A program made the translations under genes and the position numbers. From Paludibacter sp. (GTDB lineage Bacteria > Bacteroidota > Bacteroidia > Bacteroidales > Paludibacteraceae), in NCBI GenBank assembly GCA_028690665.1, contig JAQVAV010000001.1, forward strand, positions 1-64,000: a stretch of DNA of 64,000 bases, read 5' to 3'. The notes under the pieces were generated by a model that ran no database searches, was not told where the DNA came from, and was given only the letters and a program-made list of their open reading frames with translations. Position 1 is the stretch's first letter, and each line of letters starts with the position of its first letter. Shown here one piece after another: positions 46,147-55,031 of this stretch.

Positions 46147-48834
46147 TTAGAGTTTTTGTAATTTCTGACAAGATGTACCTTCTGTACCCCAAACTTTAAT
46201 TAGGTAAAGTGCCGTTGTAAATTTTGAAAGATTCAGGTTAAGAGTTTCACCAACACAAACTGTTTGTTGAAGTATTTTTCCCTGCAAATCAAGAATCTGA
46301 ATAAAATGCTTATCTGAATTTTTAAATACCAATTGGCACCTATCAGTTACAGGATTAGGATAAATCCGGAAAGAAGAAACAGAAGTATTTTCCACCGCTG
46401 TTAACAAACTATAGTCGACCCAATTCAAATTAAAACCATCGGTAAGTGCCAACAAACGAATTTTTTGTTTTCCAGTGTCAAAATGTAATCGGATACTCTG
46501 ATTCTGCCAATTTTGCCACCCTCCTGTATAACTGAATTTTATCGTATCAAGTGGAATCATATTACTTTGCTGATAATTAAGAATTGCAAGCGATGGAGTA
46601 GCCGTGTTAGCCGCCACCCGAAAATTCATTTTGTATTCACCTGCATTGTCAACAAACAGTTGGTAATCAAGATATTTTCCGGCCGCCGCATAAGAAGTAT
46701 TTGTTCCACCTCCTGTATCTTCACAAGTTTCAAAACCAAATCCGTTATTCTCATTAAAATTTTCAGCCTCAATCCGGGCAGGAATATGTGTCAATGGAGA
46801 CTGTACTTTATTCTCAACAGCAGTGGCGGTAAAAGGCGTTAAAGTTTGCTCGCCGGAAACACAATTTCCAGAAGTATTACTCACCGTAATAGTCTGATCG
46901 GGGAAAATATTATCCACGAGGTCAATTCTAATCAGGAGTGAATCCTGCGAATATATTTTAGTACTTTGTATTTGCGCTTCCTTATCATCTATCAAAATTC
47001 TGAATGGGTTTCCGGTTACATCAGTTACCTCTTTATTAAGATCGACAAAAACCGTATTTTCCCAAGCGTCAGTATATGCATAAATCATATCAAACGACGT
47101 TGCATCTACCGATTTTGGGTTTTTAAACTGAAAGTAATTCGTATTAACCGTTCCCGAATCAAACACTAACCGGATTTTGCATGCTCCGGCAGGCACAATC
47201 ACATTACTGATAGCAAGCGACCGCCAACTTGTCCAACCGCCCGTGGAACTCAAAGTAACAGTTTTAGAAACCCGGCGGCCATTTATTTCAATATGCATCT
47301 GAGCAGATGACGCTGTAGCATACCGGAGTAAAATAGTATAACTTTTTTCCGACTCTGAATAAACCGTGTACTGAGTCCACTCACCACCTTCGATCCAACC
47401 CACTGAATAACCATTGGTTACTGCATCCGAGCAACCCGACTCAATGTCGACACCATCATTTCTATAAGCATATCCATTATTCCATGCAGTATAAGTATTG
47501 GTTGATACATGATAATCGGCATCTTCGGTATCGTAATAAGCCGCACCGGCTACACCCAAATCATAATCAGTGGTAAATATTGTACTGTCGGTTGTATTAT
47601 ATTTAAAAGGAATTGTCTCATCTGTGGTCACCTGTCGAAACATAGCATCAATTACATCCCGCTGAACGATACAGTTTTCGGCTTTATGATTTTCGGCAAA
47701 AGTCATAACTGCATTGAACGCGGCATCTACAGAAGGTTTTGACGTTGTTCCTTTCCAATAATTCAATAAATTGGTATAATCCTCATTAGTAACAACGCGC
47801 ATTACATTATTAACTCCGGACTTTTTAACCGGCCAAAACGACCAACCAATATTATTTTTTTCCATCAAGCGAATACAATCTGTAAACCAACGATTAGAAT
47901 TTTCTCCGGCTTCACCAAGCCATACGGGACAATTATTAGTATTTCGGAAAGTAGTCATCCAATCAATAGAGCTATCTTCGTTTGTAGCCCAGTATTTATG
48001 GAAACTATATGCCATATTACTGTCCCACTTCGGGGTAAGTCCCGAAAAATCGTTAGCAAACCAGTTTCCTTCAATAATAATCATGTGATTGTTATCAACC
48101 TGACGTATAGCATTCGTGATTCTCACTAATAACGCTTTCAGGGGAGCATTACTTCCTTCGCTAAATGTCCAGTTGGTCTCATTCAACAAATCATAACCTG
48201 CAATCCATGGATTGTCGGCATAACGTTCGGCTAATTTTTGCCACAATGCTACAAGCTTCGATTTATTAAGTTCACTTTCCCACAGCGATGGTTTTGAAGG
48301 ATCATAATCCGAAATGGCCTGGTCGGTACCCTGGCCGCCCGGAGCTGCATGCATATCAAGGATTACATACATTTTATTGGCCGCACACCACGACATTAAA
48401 CTGTCGAGACGGTCAAAACCGTCCTGAAGCCATGTATTTTCGCCCTCAACAGGTTCGCTTTCGATAGGAAGAGTAAAAAGATTGTAATGTAATGCGGGAC
48501 GTACACAATTAAAACCCCAACGGGCCATTGAATCGATATCCGCTTTTCGGAAATGGTTATTCAACCAAGTAGTATAAAATTGATCCGTTTTATCTGCACC
48601 GATAGTTTCGATTAAGCGTTGACGAAAGGCATGTTGGGTAAGTGCCACATCTGTGCTTTGCATCATATAGCCTTCCTGTACCATCCAGTTGCCGGTACCC
48701 AGACTACGGATTAAAAGATTATTTCCATCTCCGTCAACAATTTGTTTACCGGCTGCATGCACATATCCGCTTTGTGCTTTTAACAGGAAAGGAGAAATAG
48801 AAATAATTAATAATAGTAACGTTCTTTTCATCAT
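46147..48834 (-). CDS. GH5 endoglycanase with two CBM6-like domains and a T9SS sorting domain
   Basis: An 895-residue modular enzyme. Signal peptide to about residue 20 (LLLIISISPFLLKA); an alternative start is the second Met. The GH5 barrel (about 25-365) has RPALHYNLF, acid/base Glu219 in GYDLLNETNW and nucleophile Glu308 in PVWLGEAGEN. CBM6-like domains lie at about 440-575 (GVDIESGCSDAVTNGYSVGW, WTQYTVYSESEKSYTILLRY) and 685-815 (ARIEAENFNENNGFGFETC), separated by an Ig-like segment. A type A T9SS sorting domain (about 820-895; FRIYPNPVTDRCQLVF, ALYLIKVWG) predicts secretion through the type IX system. Specificity (beta-glucan, mannan or other) cannot be read from sequence. First gene of the operon running to 36688. 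Confidence 0.9.
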   Translation of the reverse strand: MMKRTLLLLIISISPFLLKAQSGYVHAAGKQIVDGDGNNLLIRSLGTGNWMVQEGYMMQSTDVALTQHAFRQRLIETIGADKTDQFYTTWLNNHFRKADIDSMARWGFNCVRPALHYNLFTLPIESEPVEGENTWLQDGFDRLDSLMSWCAANKMYVILDMHAAPGGQGTDQAISDYDPSKPSLWESELNKSKLVALWQKLAERYADNPWIAGYDLLNETNWTFSEGSNAPLKALLVRITNAIRQVDNNHMIIIEGNWFANDFSGLTPKWDSNMAYSFHKYWATNEDSSIDWMTTFRNTNNCPVWLGEAGENSNRWFTDCIRLMEKNNIGWSFWPVKKSGVNNVMRVVTNEDYTNLLNYWKGTTSKPSVDAAFNAVMTFAENHKAENCIVQRDVIDAMFRQVTTDETIPFKYNTTDSTIFTTDYDLGVAGAAYYDTEDADYHVSTNTYTAWNNGYAYRNDGVDIESGCSDAVTNGYSVGWIEGGEWTQYTVYSESEKSYTILLRYATASSAQMHIEINGRRVSKTVTLSSTGGWTSWRSLAISNVIVPAGACKIRLVFDSGTVNTNYFQFKNPKSVDATSFDMIYAYTDAWENTVFVDLNKEVTDVTGNPFRILIDDKEAQIQSTKIYSQDSLLIRIDLVDNIFPDQTITVSNTSGNCVSGEQTLTPFTATAVENKVQSPLTHIPARIEAENFNENNGFGFETCEDTGGGTNTSYAAAGKYLDYQLFVDNAGEYKMNFRVAANTATPSLAILNYQQSNMIPLDTIKFSYTGGWQNWQNQSIRLHFDTGKQKIRLLALTDGFNLNWVDYSLLTAVENTSVSSFRIYPNPVTDRCQLVFKNSDKHFIQILDLQGKILQQTVCVGETLNLNLSKFTTALYLIKVWGTEGTSCQKLQKL

Positions 48835-48871
48835 ACCGTATTAGATTCAGTTTCGTGTGTTTTCACTGAAT

Positions 48872-48879
48872 CAAAATTA
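48872..48879 (-). promoter_or_regulatory. Possible -7 box (TAATTTTG) for the second PUL operon
   Basis: CAAAATTA on the plus strand, 38 nt upstream of the GH5 start at 48834. No -33 TTG at the usual spacing; a tandem 10-bp repeat lies about 80 bp further upstream (48959-48978). Confidence 0.4.
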
Positions 48880-48958
48880 GGTGTTTCGAACGTTAGAATT
48901 TAGGATGTGACCTCAGAAAGTATGTTGTATTAAAGGATAAAAAGGTATAAACACATAG

Positions 48959-48978
48959 TATACAGATATATACAAATA
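48959..48978. repeat. Two tandem 10-bp units upstream of the second PUL
   Basis: TATACAGATA followed directly by TATACAAATA, differing at one base; helical-turn spacing could suit a regulator. A/T-rich, so chance is possible. Confidence 0.3.
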
Positions 48979-49029
48979 CAACATCAAATCTAAATAGTAG
49001 TATCCAATGTAATTAATACACATACACAA

Positions 49030-50712
49030 TTAACGGATTTCAAGAATTTTGGAATCAAAAACGTCTTTATTCAAGAAGGTTCTGTTCTTTATTTTTGTAC
49101 GATAGTTATACACCGTTGTTAGTGAGTAGCGTAAAAAATGAGAAATTTTAGTTCCATCATTAATGCCTAATCTCATTAAGGCAATAATCCGTAATTCGGG
49201 AGTAAGCAACTCTCCTTTTTTAAGAACAAACCGGTCTTCTTCATTCAGCAACTCATTCACTTTTTCTACGAAGTCGGGGAACAACTCTAAGAATGCATTG
49301 TCAAAATTATCATATAATTCTTCAAATTCTTCGTCCATCAAATCGGGCGACTGGGTTAATGATTGTACTTCTCGAACCTTACCATCCCTTATCTTACTGT
49401 GTACTTTTTTTCGGAAGTCATCAATTTTCACAATATATACCGAACACAACTCTAAAAAGCGGCCAATATAAACTTCTTTGATTTTATTTGATTCGGAAAG
49501 TTCAACATTCGTAATATTCTGCATACGATTTAATTCTGTAAGTTCAGCATTTAATTTACTTAATGCTGTATTTAAATCGTTCAACTCTGAATTTGCATTT
49601 TGCAACTTAACCTTTGCCGCCGAAAGTTTTTTAAATTGTTGAAATATAACCAACAATGCCACAATTAACAATACGAACAAAGAACTGATCAAAAGCAAAT
49701 ATTTTTGAAGTTGCGATTTTTGATTTTCAATTTTAGCCTGATAGGTTTTATCAATCATTGAAAGAATAGTTGCCGTTTGCAAACTCCTGAGTTTTGCGTT
49801 GTAAAAGACAGTGGCATTCCATGAAAATCTGATATAATTGTAAGCCCGGTCAATATCACCTTCTTCGAATAAAATTTGTGCCAGCATACGAAGCGAAGCC
49901 TGATCCTTTATTGCCGATTCAATATCTGAAATAGCAGAAAGAGCCAGATAATGCTTCTGTTCTTCTACCATACCCTGCCACTGATACATAAGAGAACGAT
50001 GAAATGTTGCCAATGCATAATCCGGCGAACCTTTGGGAATACGGCTCAACCATATATCATTCAACTTTAGTGCTAAACCAAAATTATGCATATTACGGGC
50101 ACTGTCTTCTCTTAGTTGAAGCTCCAAACTACTGTCCCGATAAATCACTTTTCGTAATTTATCCATGTACTCGCCTCCAATTCTCCAGTAATTTTCGGAA
50201 CTGTGCTTATCCTGAGTATAAAATGCCAATTCATTGTATACACGTAAATTTGTATACAAATAATTTACCTGTAAAAATTCTGGTAGTTTTGATTCGTCAA
50301 TAGTTTCAAGTAAATCTATTGATTCTTTGTACATTCCGGTCGTTCCCATTAAAAGTGCAAGTTTTATTTTGCTTTCATAGTTTCTGGAAAGATCATTCAG
50401 TTGCTCCGCTATGGCGAGGTTAAGACTTTCATAATGCAAGGCCGAATCGCAGATGTACTGTTTATATTCGTCAAACAACTGATTATTGATCTTATATTCG
50501 TCAACGGTGTTTCGTTTTACAAGTTGTTTGTTTTCTTTTAAATGAGCAATACGCTGTTCTCTCAAACTGGTATATTGATCGGATTCTTTTATGGCCTGAT
50601 CAATGCGTTGAATAAGTGAGTCCATTGATTCATTGGCAAAGACAGAAACATTTGCAAACAGAACCAGGACAATAAGCTTTAATTTAAAAGTTATTCGATT
50701 TATAGATTTCAT
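49030..50712 (-). CDS. DUF6377 family membrane regulator of the second PUL
   Basis: A protein of about 560 residues. I prefer the ATG at 50712 (MKSINRITFKLKLIVLVLFA, signal sequence) over the one at 50727. A periplasmic TPR-like helical region (about 30-325) is followed by one membrane helix (YLLLISSLFVLLIVALLVIF), a coiled coil (KLQNANSELNDLNTALSKLN) and a C-terminal cytoplasmic DUF6377 part with a LuxR-like HTH ending (LLTPELRIIALMRLGINDGT, LRYSLTTVYNYRTKIKNR). These act as one-component membrane-bound transcription factors near PULs. It is the only obvious regulator for the adjacent GH5-SusC-SusD operon. Confidence 0.85.
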   Translation of the reverse strand: MKSINRITFKLKLIVLVLFANVSVFANESMDSLIQRIDQAIKESDQYTSLREQRIAHLKENKQLVKRNTVDEYKINNQLFDEYKQYICDSALHYESLNLAIAEQLNDLSRNYESKIKLALLMGTTGMYKESIDLLETIDESKLPEFLQVNYLYTNLRVYNELAFYTQDKHSSENYWRIGGEYMDKLRKVIYRDSSLELQLREDSARNMHNFGLALKLNDIWLSRIPKGSPDYALATFHRSLMYQWQGMVEEQKHYLALSAISDIESAIKDQASLRMLAQILFEEGDIDRAYNYIRFSWNATVFYNAKLRSLQTATILSMIDKTYQAKIENQKSQLQKYLLLISSLFVLLIVALLVIFQQFKKLSAAKVKLQNANSELNDLNTALSKLNAELTELNRMQNITNVELSESNKIKEVYIGRFLELCSVYIVKIDDFRKKVHSKIRDGKVREVQSLTQSPDLMDEEFEELYDNFDNAFLELFPDFVEKVNELLNEEDRFVLKKGELLTPELRIIALMRLGINDGTKISHFLRYSLTTVYNYRTKIKNRTFLNKDVFDSKILEIR

Positions 50713-50774
50713 TGGGTGATAGTTCATAAGATTAAATGCAATTCAATACATGGTAAGGACAAAGAATTCTTATG

Positions 50775-50782
50775 CAAATATA
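50775..50782 (-). promoter_or_regulatory. -7 box (TATATTTG) for the DUF6377 gene
   Basis: CAAATATA on the plus strand, 47 nt upstream of the gene's first possible ATG. No good -33 TTG. Confidence 0.45.
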
Positions 50783-50896
50783 TACAAGAACAGTCAATAA
50801 TCTAATTTATTTACACAATCAAACCAAAGAACTTTTTATTTCGCAGAACAAATTTACCACACCAATGTTAGTCAACTGTAGCTCATTTCAAATGTA

Positions 50897-51712
50897 ATGA
50901 TTCAGGAAATAAACAGTATTAAAGCTCTTTTGAACGACCGTTATAAACGTTACAACAATCTTGACTTTATCGAAACCGACCCGATTCAGATTCCTCACCA
51001 ATTCAACAAGAAGGAAGATATTGAAATTGCCGGATTTTTGGCAGCCACCATTGCGTGGGGACAACGTATAAGCATTATCAAGAATGCAAACAAATTGATA
51101 CAAATTATGGATAATGCTCCGTATGATTTTATCATGGAAACAGATTTCTCTGTTATTGACGGGGAAACTCCAAATCACCCCGTCAATAAAGCAATATCAA
51201 ACTTTGTGCATCGCACCTTCAATGGCTGTGATTTACAATACTTTCTACGTTCATTACAAAACATCTACAAAAATCACGGCGGCTTGGAAACTGTCTTTAC
51301 AACCGGATATCAAAAAAATAATACCGTTTTTTCGGCATTGAGCTATTTCAGGAATATCTTTTTGGAACTGAATCATGAAAAGCGCGTTGCCAAACATTTA
51401 TCGGATGTAACAGCAAATTCAAGTGCCAAGCGCCTCAATATGTATTTGCGCTGGATGGTGAGACAGGATGAAAATGAAGTGGATTTTGGAATCTGGAAAC
51501 ATATTCCGGCTTCTGCTTTAATGCTTCCATTAGATGTGCACACAGGTGACGTCGGCCGAGCGTTAGGCATTCTTCAACGCAGACAAAACGACTGGAAAGC
51601 TGTAGAAGAAATCACTTCCGTTTTACAGAAATTTGACCCAGACGATCCCATAAAATATGATTATGCTTTATTCGGCATCGGAGCTTTTGAAAATAAAAAG
51701 GAAATTTTTTAG
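50897..51712 (+). CDS. TIGR02757/DUF2400 family protein
   Basis: A 271-residue helical protein of a conserved Bacteroidota family. Recognisable parts: DPIQIPHQFNKKEDIEIAGF, IAGFLAATIAWGQR, a middle RWMVRQDENEVDFGIW, and the near-terminal LPLDVHTGDVGRALGILQRR followed by DPDDPIKYDYALFGIGAFE. The last part resembles helix-hairpin-helix DNA glycosylase-like proteins, so a DNA repair role is possible but not established. It has the usual length and lies 61 nt before nnr, possibly in the same unit although nnr has its own promoter box. Confidence 0.85.
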   Translation: MIQEINSIKALLNDRYKRYNNLDFIETDPIQIPHQFNKKEDIEIAGFLAATIAWGQRISIIKNANKLIQIMDNAPYDFIMETDFSVIDGETPNHPVNKAISNFVHRTFNGCDLQYFLRSLQNIYKNHGGLETVFTTGYQKNNTVFSALSYFRNIFLELNHEKRVAKHLSDVTANSSAKRLNMYLRWMVRQDENEVDFGIWKHIPASALMLPLDVHTGDVGRALGILQRRQNDWKAVEEITSVLQKFDPDDPIKYDYALFGIGAFENKKEIF

Positions 51713-51744
51713 TAAACGGGAGGAAGATACAAAATAGAATTCTT

Positions 51745-51752
51745 TATTTTTG
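51745..51752 (+). promoter_or_regulatory. -7 box (TATTTTTG) for nnr
   Basis: TATTTTTG 21 nt upstream of the nnr ATG. No clear -33. Confidence 0.45.
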
Positions 51753-51773
51753 TAAAACTAACTCGTTTCAATC

Positions 51774-53279
51774 ATGAAAATTTTCAGTACTTCACAAGTT
51801 CGCACACTCGACCAATATACCATCGCTCATGAACCCATCACTTCCATCGATTTGATGGAACGGGCAGCCAATACCATTTTCGAAGCATTTACCGAAACAT
51901 TTGCTTTCAATCGTCCTGTATTGGTTTTAGCCGGACCAGGAAACAATGGTGGGGATGCGCTGGCGTTAGTTCGAAAGCTACTACGGATACGGGTTGAAAC
52001 GAAAGTCATTCTTTTACATAACGGGAAATTATCTCCTGACTGTGAAGCCAATAAGCAACGACTCAACAATTTACATCCAGATGTAATTACAGAACAACAA
52101 AATCAATTTATCGCTCCTGAAATCCCAGATAAAACCATTATTATTGACGGACTTTTCGGCTCCGGACTAAGCCGCCCGTTGGAAGGCATGTTTGCCGATG
52201 CTGTAAACTGGATAAACCAAACCGGTTGCGAAGTAATGAGTATTGATATTCCTTCGGGATTGCAAGGAGAAAATAATCCGGACTTAAACGTTCCTATTGT
52301 CAGGGCGAATCATACTTTTAGCCTGCAGTTTCCAAAACTTTCGTTTTTTTTCCCAGAAACAGGTGTTTTTATCGGTAACGAATCCATTCTGAATATCGGA
52401 ATTCATCCCGATGCTATTGCAAAAACAGAAAGTCGATATTTTTTACTTACGATAGATGACATTCAGAATTCTTTAAAAAAACGCCCTAAATTTTCGCACA
52501 AAGGCACTTACGGACATGCGCTGATTTTTGCCGGAAGTAAAGACATGGCCGGAGCGGCCGTACTTTCTTCGAAAGCTGCCATGCGCACCGGAGCGGGATT
52601 AGTAACCGTACACAGCGCTGCCTGCAACCGCACGATATTACAAACTGCTGTTCCCGAGGTTATCTTCCAATCAGACGAAGCAAAAAACTTCATCTCCAAC
52701 ATTTCCAATACTGAAAAATACAATGCCATAGCTATCGGTCCGGGCATCGGAATGTACCCGGAAACGGCTGAATTGCTAAAACAGATTTTGGAAAACCAGC
52801 AAAAACCTTGTGTATTGGATGCGGATGCGCTGAATATTATAAGTCAAAACAAAGAACTACTAAATCTCATTCCGGAAAACAGCATCCTCACTCCTCACCC
52901 CAAAGAATTTGAAAGGCTGTTCGGAAAAACATCAGGTAGTTTCGAGCGAATAAATCTGGCTTCAGAAATTTCCCAAAAAAGGAAACTAATTATTGTTTTG
53001 AAGGGAGCTTATACGCAGATTTTTCTGCCAGACGGAAACATTTTCTTCAACAGCACCGGCAATCAGGGAATGGCTACTGCCGGCTCGGGCGATGTACTGA
53101 CCGGTATCATTGTGAGTTTGTTAGCTCAGGGATACTCCCCCGAAAATGCCACAAAAATTGGAGTTTACCTGCATGGTTTAGCAGGCGATGTGGCCATCAA
53201 CCACCAATCTTTCGAATCGCTTATGGCCAGCGACATTATCTACCATTTGCCAAATGCTTTCAAAAGAATCTCAAAATAA
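51774..53279 (+). CDS. nnr: Bifunctional NAD(P)H-hydrate epimerase / ADP-dependent dehydratase
   Basis: A 501-residue metabolite-repair enzyme. The N-terminal YjeF_N epimerase (about 1-210) interconverts R- and S-NAD(P)HX (AGPGNNGGDALALVRKL, IIDGLFGSGLSRPLEG, MSIDIPSGLQGE). The C-terminal ribokinase-like domain (about 225-500) dehydrates S-NAD(P)HX using ADP (KGTYGHALIFAGSKDMAGAA, AIGPGIGM, LDADALNII, TPHPKEFERL, and the catalytic MATAGSGDVLTGII with its Asp). Full length, cytosolic. Confidence 0.96.
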   Translation: MKIFSTSQVRTLDQYTIAHEPITSIDLMERAANTIFEAFTETFAFNRPVLVLAGPGNNGGDALALVRKLLRIRVETKVILLHNGKLSPDCEANKQRLNNLHPDVITEQQNQFIAPEIPDKTIIIDGLFGSGLSRPLEGMFADAVNWINQTGCEVMSIDIPSGLQGENNPDLNVPIVRANHTFSLQFPKLSFFFPETGVFIGNESILNIGIHPDAIAKTESRYFLLTIDDIQNSLKKRPKFSHKGTYGHALIFAGSKDMAGAAVLSSKAAMRTGAGLVTVHSAACNRTILQTAVPEVIFQSDEAKNFISNISNTEKYNAIAIGPGIGMYPETAELLKQILENQQKPCVLDADALNIISQNKELLNLIPENSILTPHPKEFERLFGKTSGSFERINLASEISQKRKLIIVLKGAYTQIFLPDGNIFFNSTGNQGMATAGSGDVLTGIIVSLLAQGYSPENATKIGVYLHGLAGDVAINHQSFESLMASDIIYHLPNAFKRISK

Positions 53280-53320
53280 ATTATTTTCGGTACAGTTTAC
53301 AGAAACAATAAAATTCAAAT

Positions 53321-53758
53321 CTAATTACTTAAAATTCCTTCGTGCATCATTTCAACACTTTCTACGAAAACTTCTTTCCCGTCAGCACTCATATCGACAG
53401 CGGTTATTTTAATGGGAAGAACATTGCTCAATATCCACGTCATCACAGGAGCATCTAATTCGTCCATGAGTTTTATGGTAACGGTTGTTCTTTTAATAGT
53501 ATTTGCCTTAACTTCTTTGTACCAGTTAAAAAACTTATCATCAGCGTTAAACACGCCTTTTTTCATTGTGACTGTTTCTGATTTTTTTATCCCCGGCATT
53601 TTTATCGTTGAAAATGCAAGTTCGTCACCATGTCTGTATTCAATAATTTGCCCTTCCTCATCAAGTCCCGAAACTTCCTGAAACGAAGCTTTTTGTGAAT
53701 CCCATTCTACTTCGAAATAAAATTTAGGCAGCGCCCATTGCCCCGAATTATTTGTCAT
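53321..53758 (-). CDS. Orphan phage tail tube-like protein (T4 gp19 / eCIS tube family)
   Basis: A 145-residue protein matching the T4 gp19-like/TIGR02241 family: FYFEVEWDSQKASFQEVSGL, EYRHGDELAFSTIKMPG, ETVTMKKGVFNADDKFFNWY and a C-terminal strand VEMMHEGI. In extracellular contractile injection systems and phage tails this protein stacks into the inner tube. No sheath, baseplate, spike or ATPase gene is nearby: the flanking genes are nnr and a small CCHC protein. It may be a remnant or work alone; the position suggests the former or a domesticated copy. The start codon at 53758 has no competing alternatives. Confidence 0.8.
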   Translation of the reverse strand: MTNNSGQWALPKFYFEVEWDSQKASFQEVSGLDEEGQIIEYRHGDELAFSTIKMPGIKKSETVTMKKGVFNADDKFFNWYKEVKANTIKRTTVTIKLMDELDAPVMTWILSNVLPIKITAVDMSADGKEVFVESVEMMHEGILSN

Positions 53759-53866
53759 AATTTCTAATTTTTATATTCTTTGCCGAACAACACAACTATA
53801 TATTTAATACGGCTATTCAGACATAAACATGTATGAAATCTTGATAAATTCCATTTGATATTTTTA

Positions 53867-54055
53867 TTATTTGGATCTACCCAATTGATATTTCGTCGAA
53901 ATCTCCTGTCTGTCAGTTTCACTTAAAGAACCAAAGTATTCCCTCCAACCCGGACAAAAATTAATATGCCATCTCCAAAACCTGCCGATAAGCGATTTCG
54001 GATTTTTGTCAAATTTCGCCCGCATAGGGCAGCTTTCACAACCTTTCGTACTCAT
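53867..54055 (-). CDS. Small CCHC-motif protein (62 aa)
   Basis: A 62-residue basic protein with CESCPMRAKFDKNPKSLIGR near the N-terminus and WRWHINFCPGW after it. Cys6, Cys9, His30 and Cys34 form a CX2C...HX3C set that could bind zinc or an Fe-S cluster, and aromatic residues cluster between them. To my recollection, similar small proteins occur in other anaerobes; I cannot name the family. No signal peptide. It is a separate gene in the same direction as the tail tube-like gene, 108 nt upstream of it. Confidence 0.65.
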   Translation of the reverse strand: MSTKGCESCPMRAKFDKNPKSLIGRFWRWHINFCPGWREYFGSLSETDRQEISTKYQLGRSK

Positions 54056-54343
54056 ATTTATTAATTTTATTTTTAATTATAGGGCATTGTTATATTATCA
54101 GAAAAGTCTCGTATACAAAGATATGCGTTTTTTTATATAATCGTTTTTTAATTTTCTGAACCCCGCATATTCGACCAGCAACAATGTATTTAACACGAAA
54201 CAACTTATACCGGGAATTAAAGCTGTTCTTAATTCGGTAAAATATTACATTTTTGTTATTTTACCTTTCGGCATATTAATTTTTACCGAAAACATTTTAT
54301 TTTTCAAAACCATTTGTTTTACTTTGCAATTGTTTTAATAGAC

Positions 54344-54382
54344 TTATTAAACACATTTATTAAATATATTTATTAGCAATGG
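54344..54382 (+). repeat. Direct repeats of period 13 bp in front of the TetR gene
   Basis: TTATTA recurs at 54344, 54357 and 54370; the first two 13-mers are TTATTAAACACAT and TTATTAAATATAT, and the third runs into the ATG at 54379. The rest of the 323-nt gap 54056-54378 is AT-rich; a weak TACTTTG box lies at about 54320. Possible operator or leader element. Confidence 0.5.
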
Positions 54383-55002
54383 GAAATAAGGATGAAATTT
54401 CAATGGAACAAGTTATTTTGGCAACAGCTGAAAAACTATTTCTTGAAAAAGGATTTGATGGAACATCAACCACTCAGATTGCCAAGGAAGCCGGCTGCAA
54501 CCAAGCTTTGGTACATTATTACTTCAGAACAAAAGAAAATCTTTTCAATTCTATTTTCGAAACTAAGTTCAGAACCTTTTTCCAAAATATATTTGACACA
54601 ACCCAATTGACAAACCTTAGTTTTTTAGAAAAAATAAAACATATATCAAGGACACATTTTGATTTATTACTCGCGAATCCTCAAATGCCCAAATTAGTTA
54701 TCAATGAATTATCCCGGAGAAAAGAAAATATCAACATTTTACGTGACAGATTGCACGTACTTCCAGAGCAATTATTCTCGCTTATGGACAATGAATTACA
54801 GGAAGAAATTAGCGCCGGCAGAGTCAAGAACATAACTTTTATTGATATAATGATATCTATTGTATCGTTAAATGTCGCTCTGTTCTTTCTAAAGCCGGTG
54901 GTTTCCGATGTTCTTTTACTGACCGACGAACAGGCAAACCAAATGCTTCAACATCGCAAAGAAGAAAACGTAAACATTATTTTAAGCTATTTGAAACCAT
55001 AG
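54379..55002 (+). CDS. TetR/AcrR family regulator of the efflux operon
   Basis: A 207-residue repressor-type protein. The N-terminal HTH (about 8-55; ILATAEKLFLEKGFDGTSTT, IAKEAGCNQALVHYYFRTKE) is canonical. The C-terminal helical ligand domain has no recognisable signature. It is the first gene of the transcription unit, 29 nt before the TolC-type gene, equivalent to CecR in front of E. coli ybhGFSR, and likely represses this operon until a drug or toxic compound binds (inference). Confidence 0.92.
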   Translation: MGNKDEISMEQVILATAEKLFLEKGFDGTSTTQIAKEAGCNQALVHYYFRTKENLFNSIFETKFRTFFQNIFDTTQLTNLSFLEKIKHISRTHFDLLLANPQMPKLVINELSRRKENINILRDRLHVLPEQLFSLMDNELQEEISAGRVKNITFIDIMISIVSLNVALFFLKPVVSDVLLLTDEQANQMLQHRKEENVNIILSYLKP

Positions 55003-55031
55003 AATCAACATCATTTTATAAAAAACAGAAA

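Noticed and set aside
46130-46192. Upstream extension of the second SusC gene
   Set aside because: It overlaps the GH5 coding region and precedes a clear signal peptide starting at 46129.
53321-54055. Prophage remnant around the tail tube-like gene
   Set aside because: No integrase, capsid, portal, terminase or other tail gene is present within several kilobases, and the neighbours are ordinary chromosomal genes.
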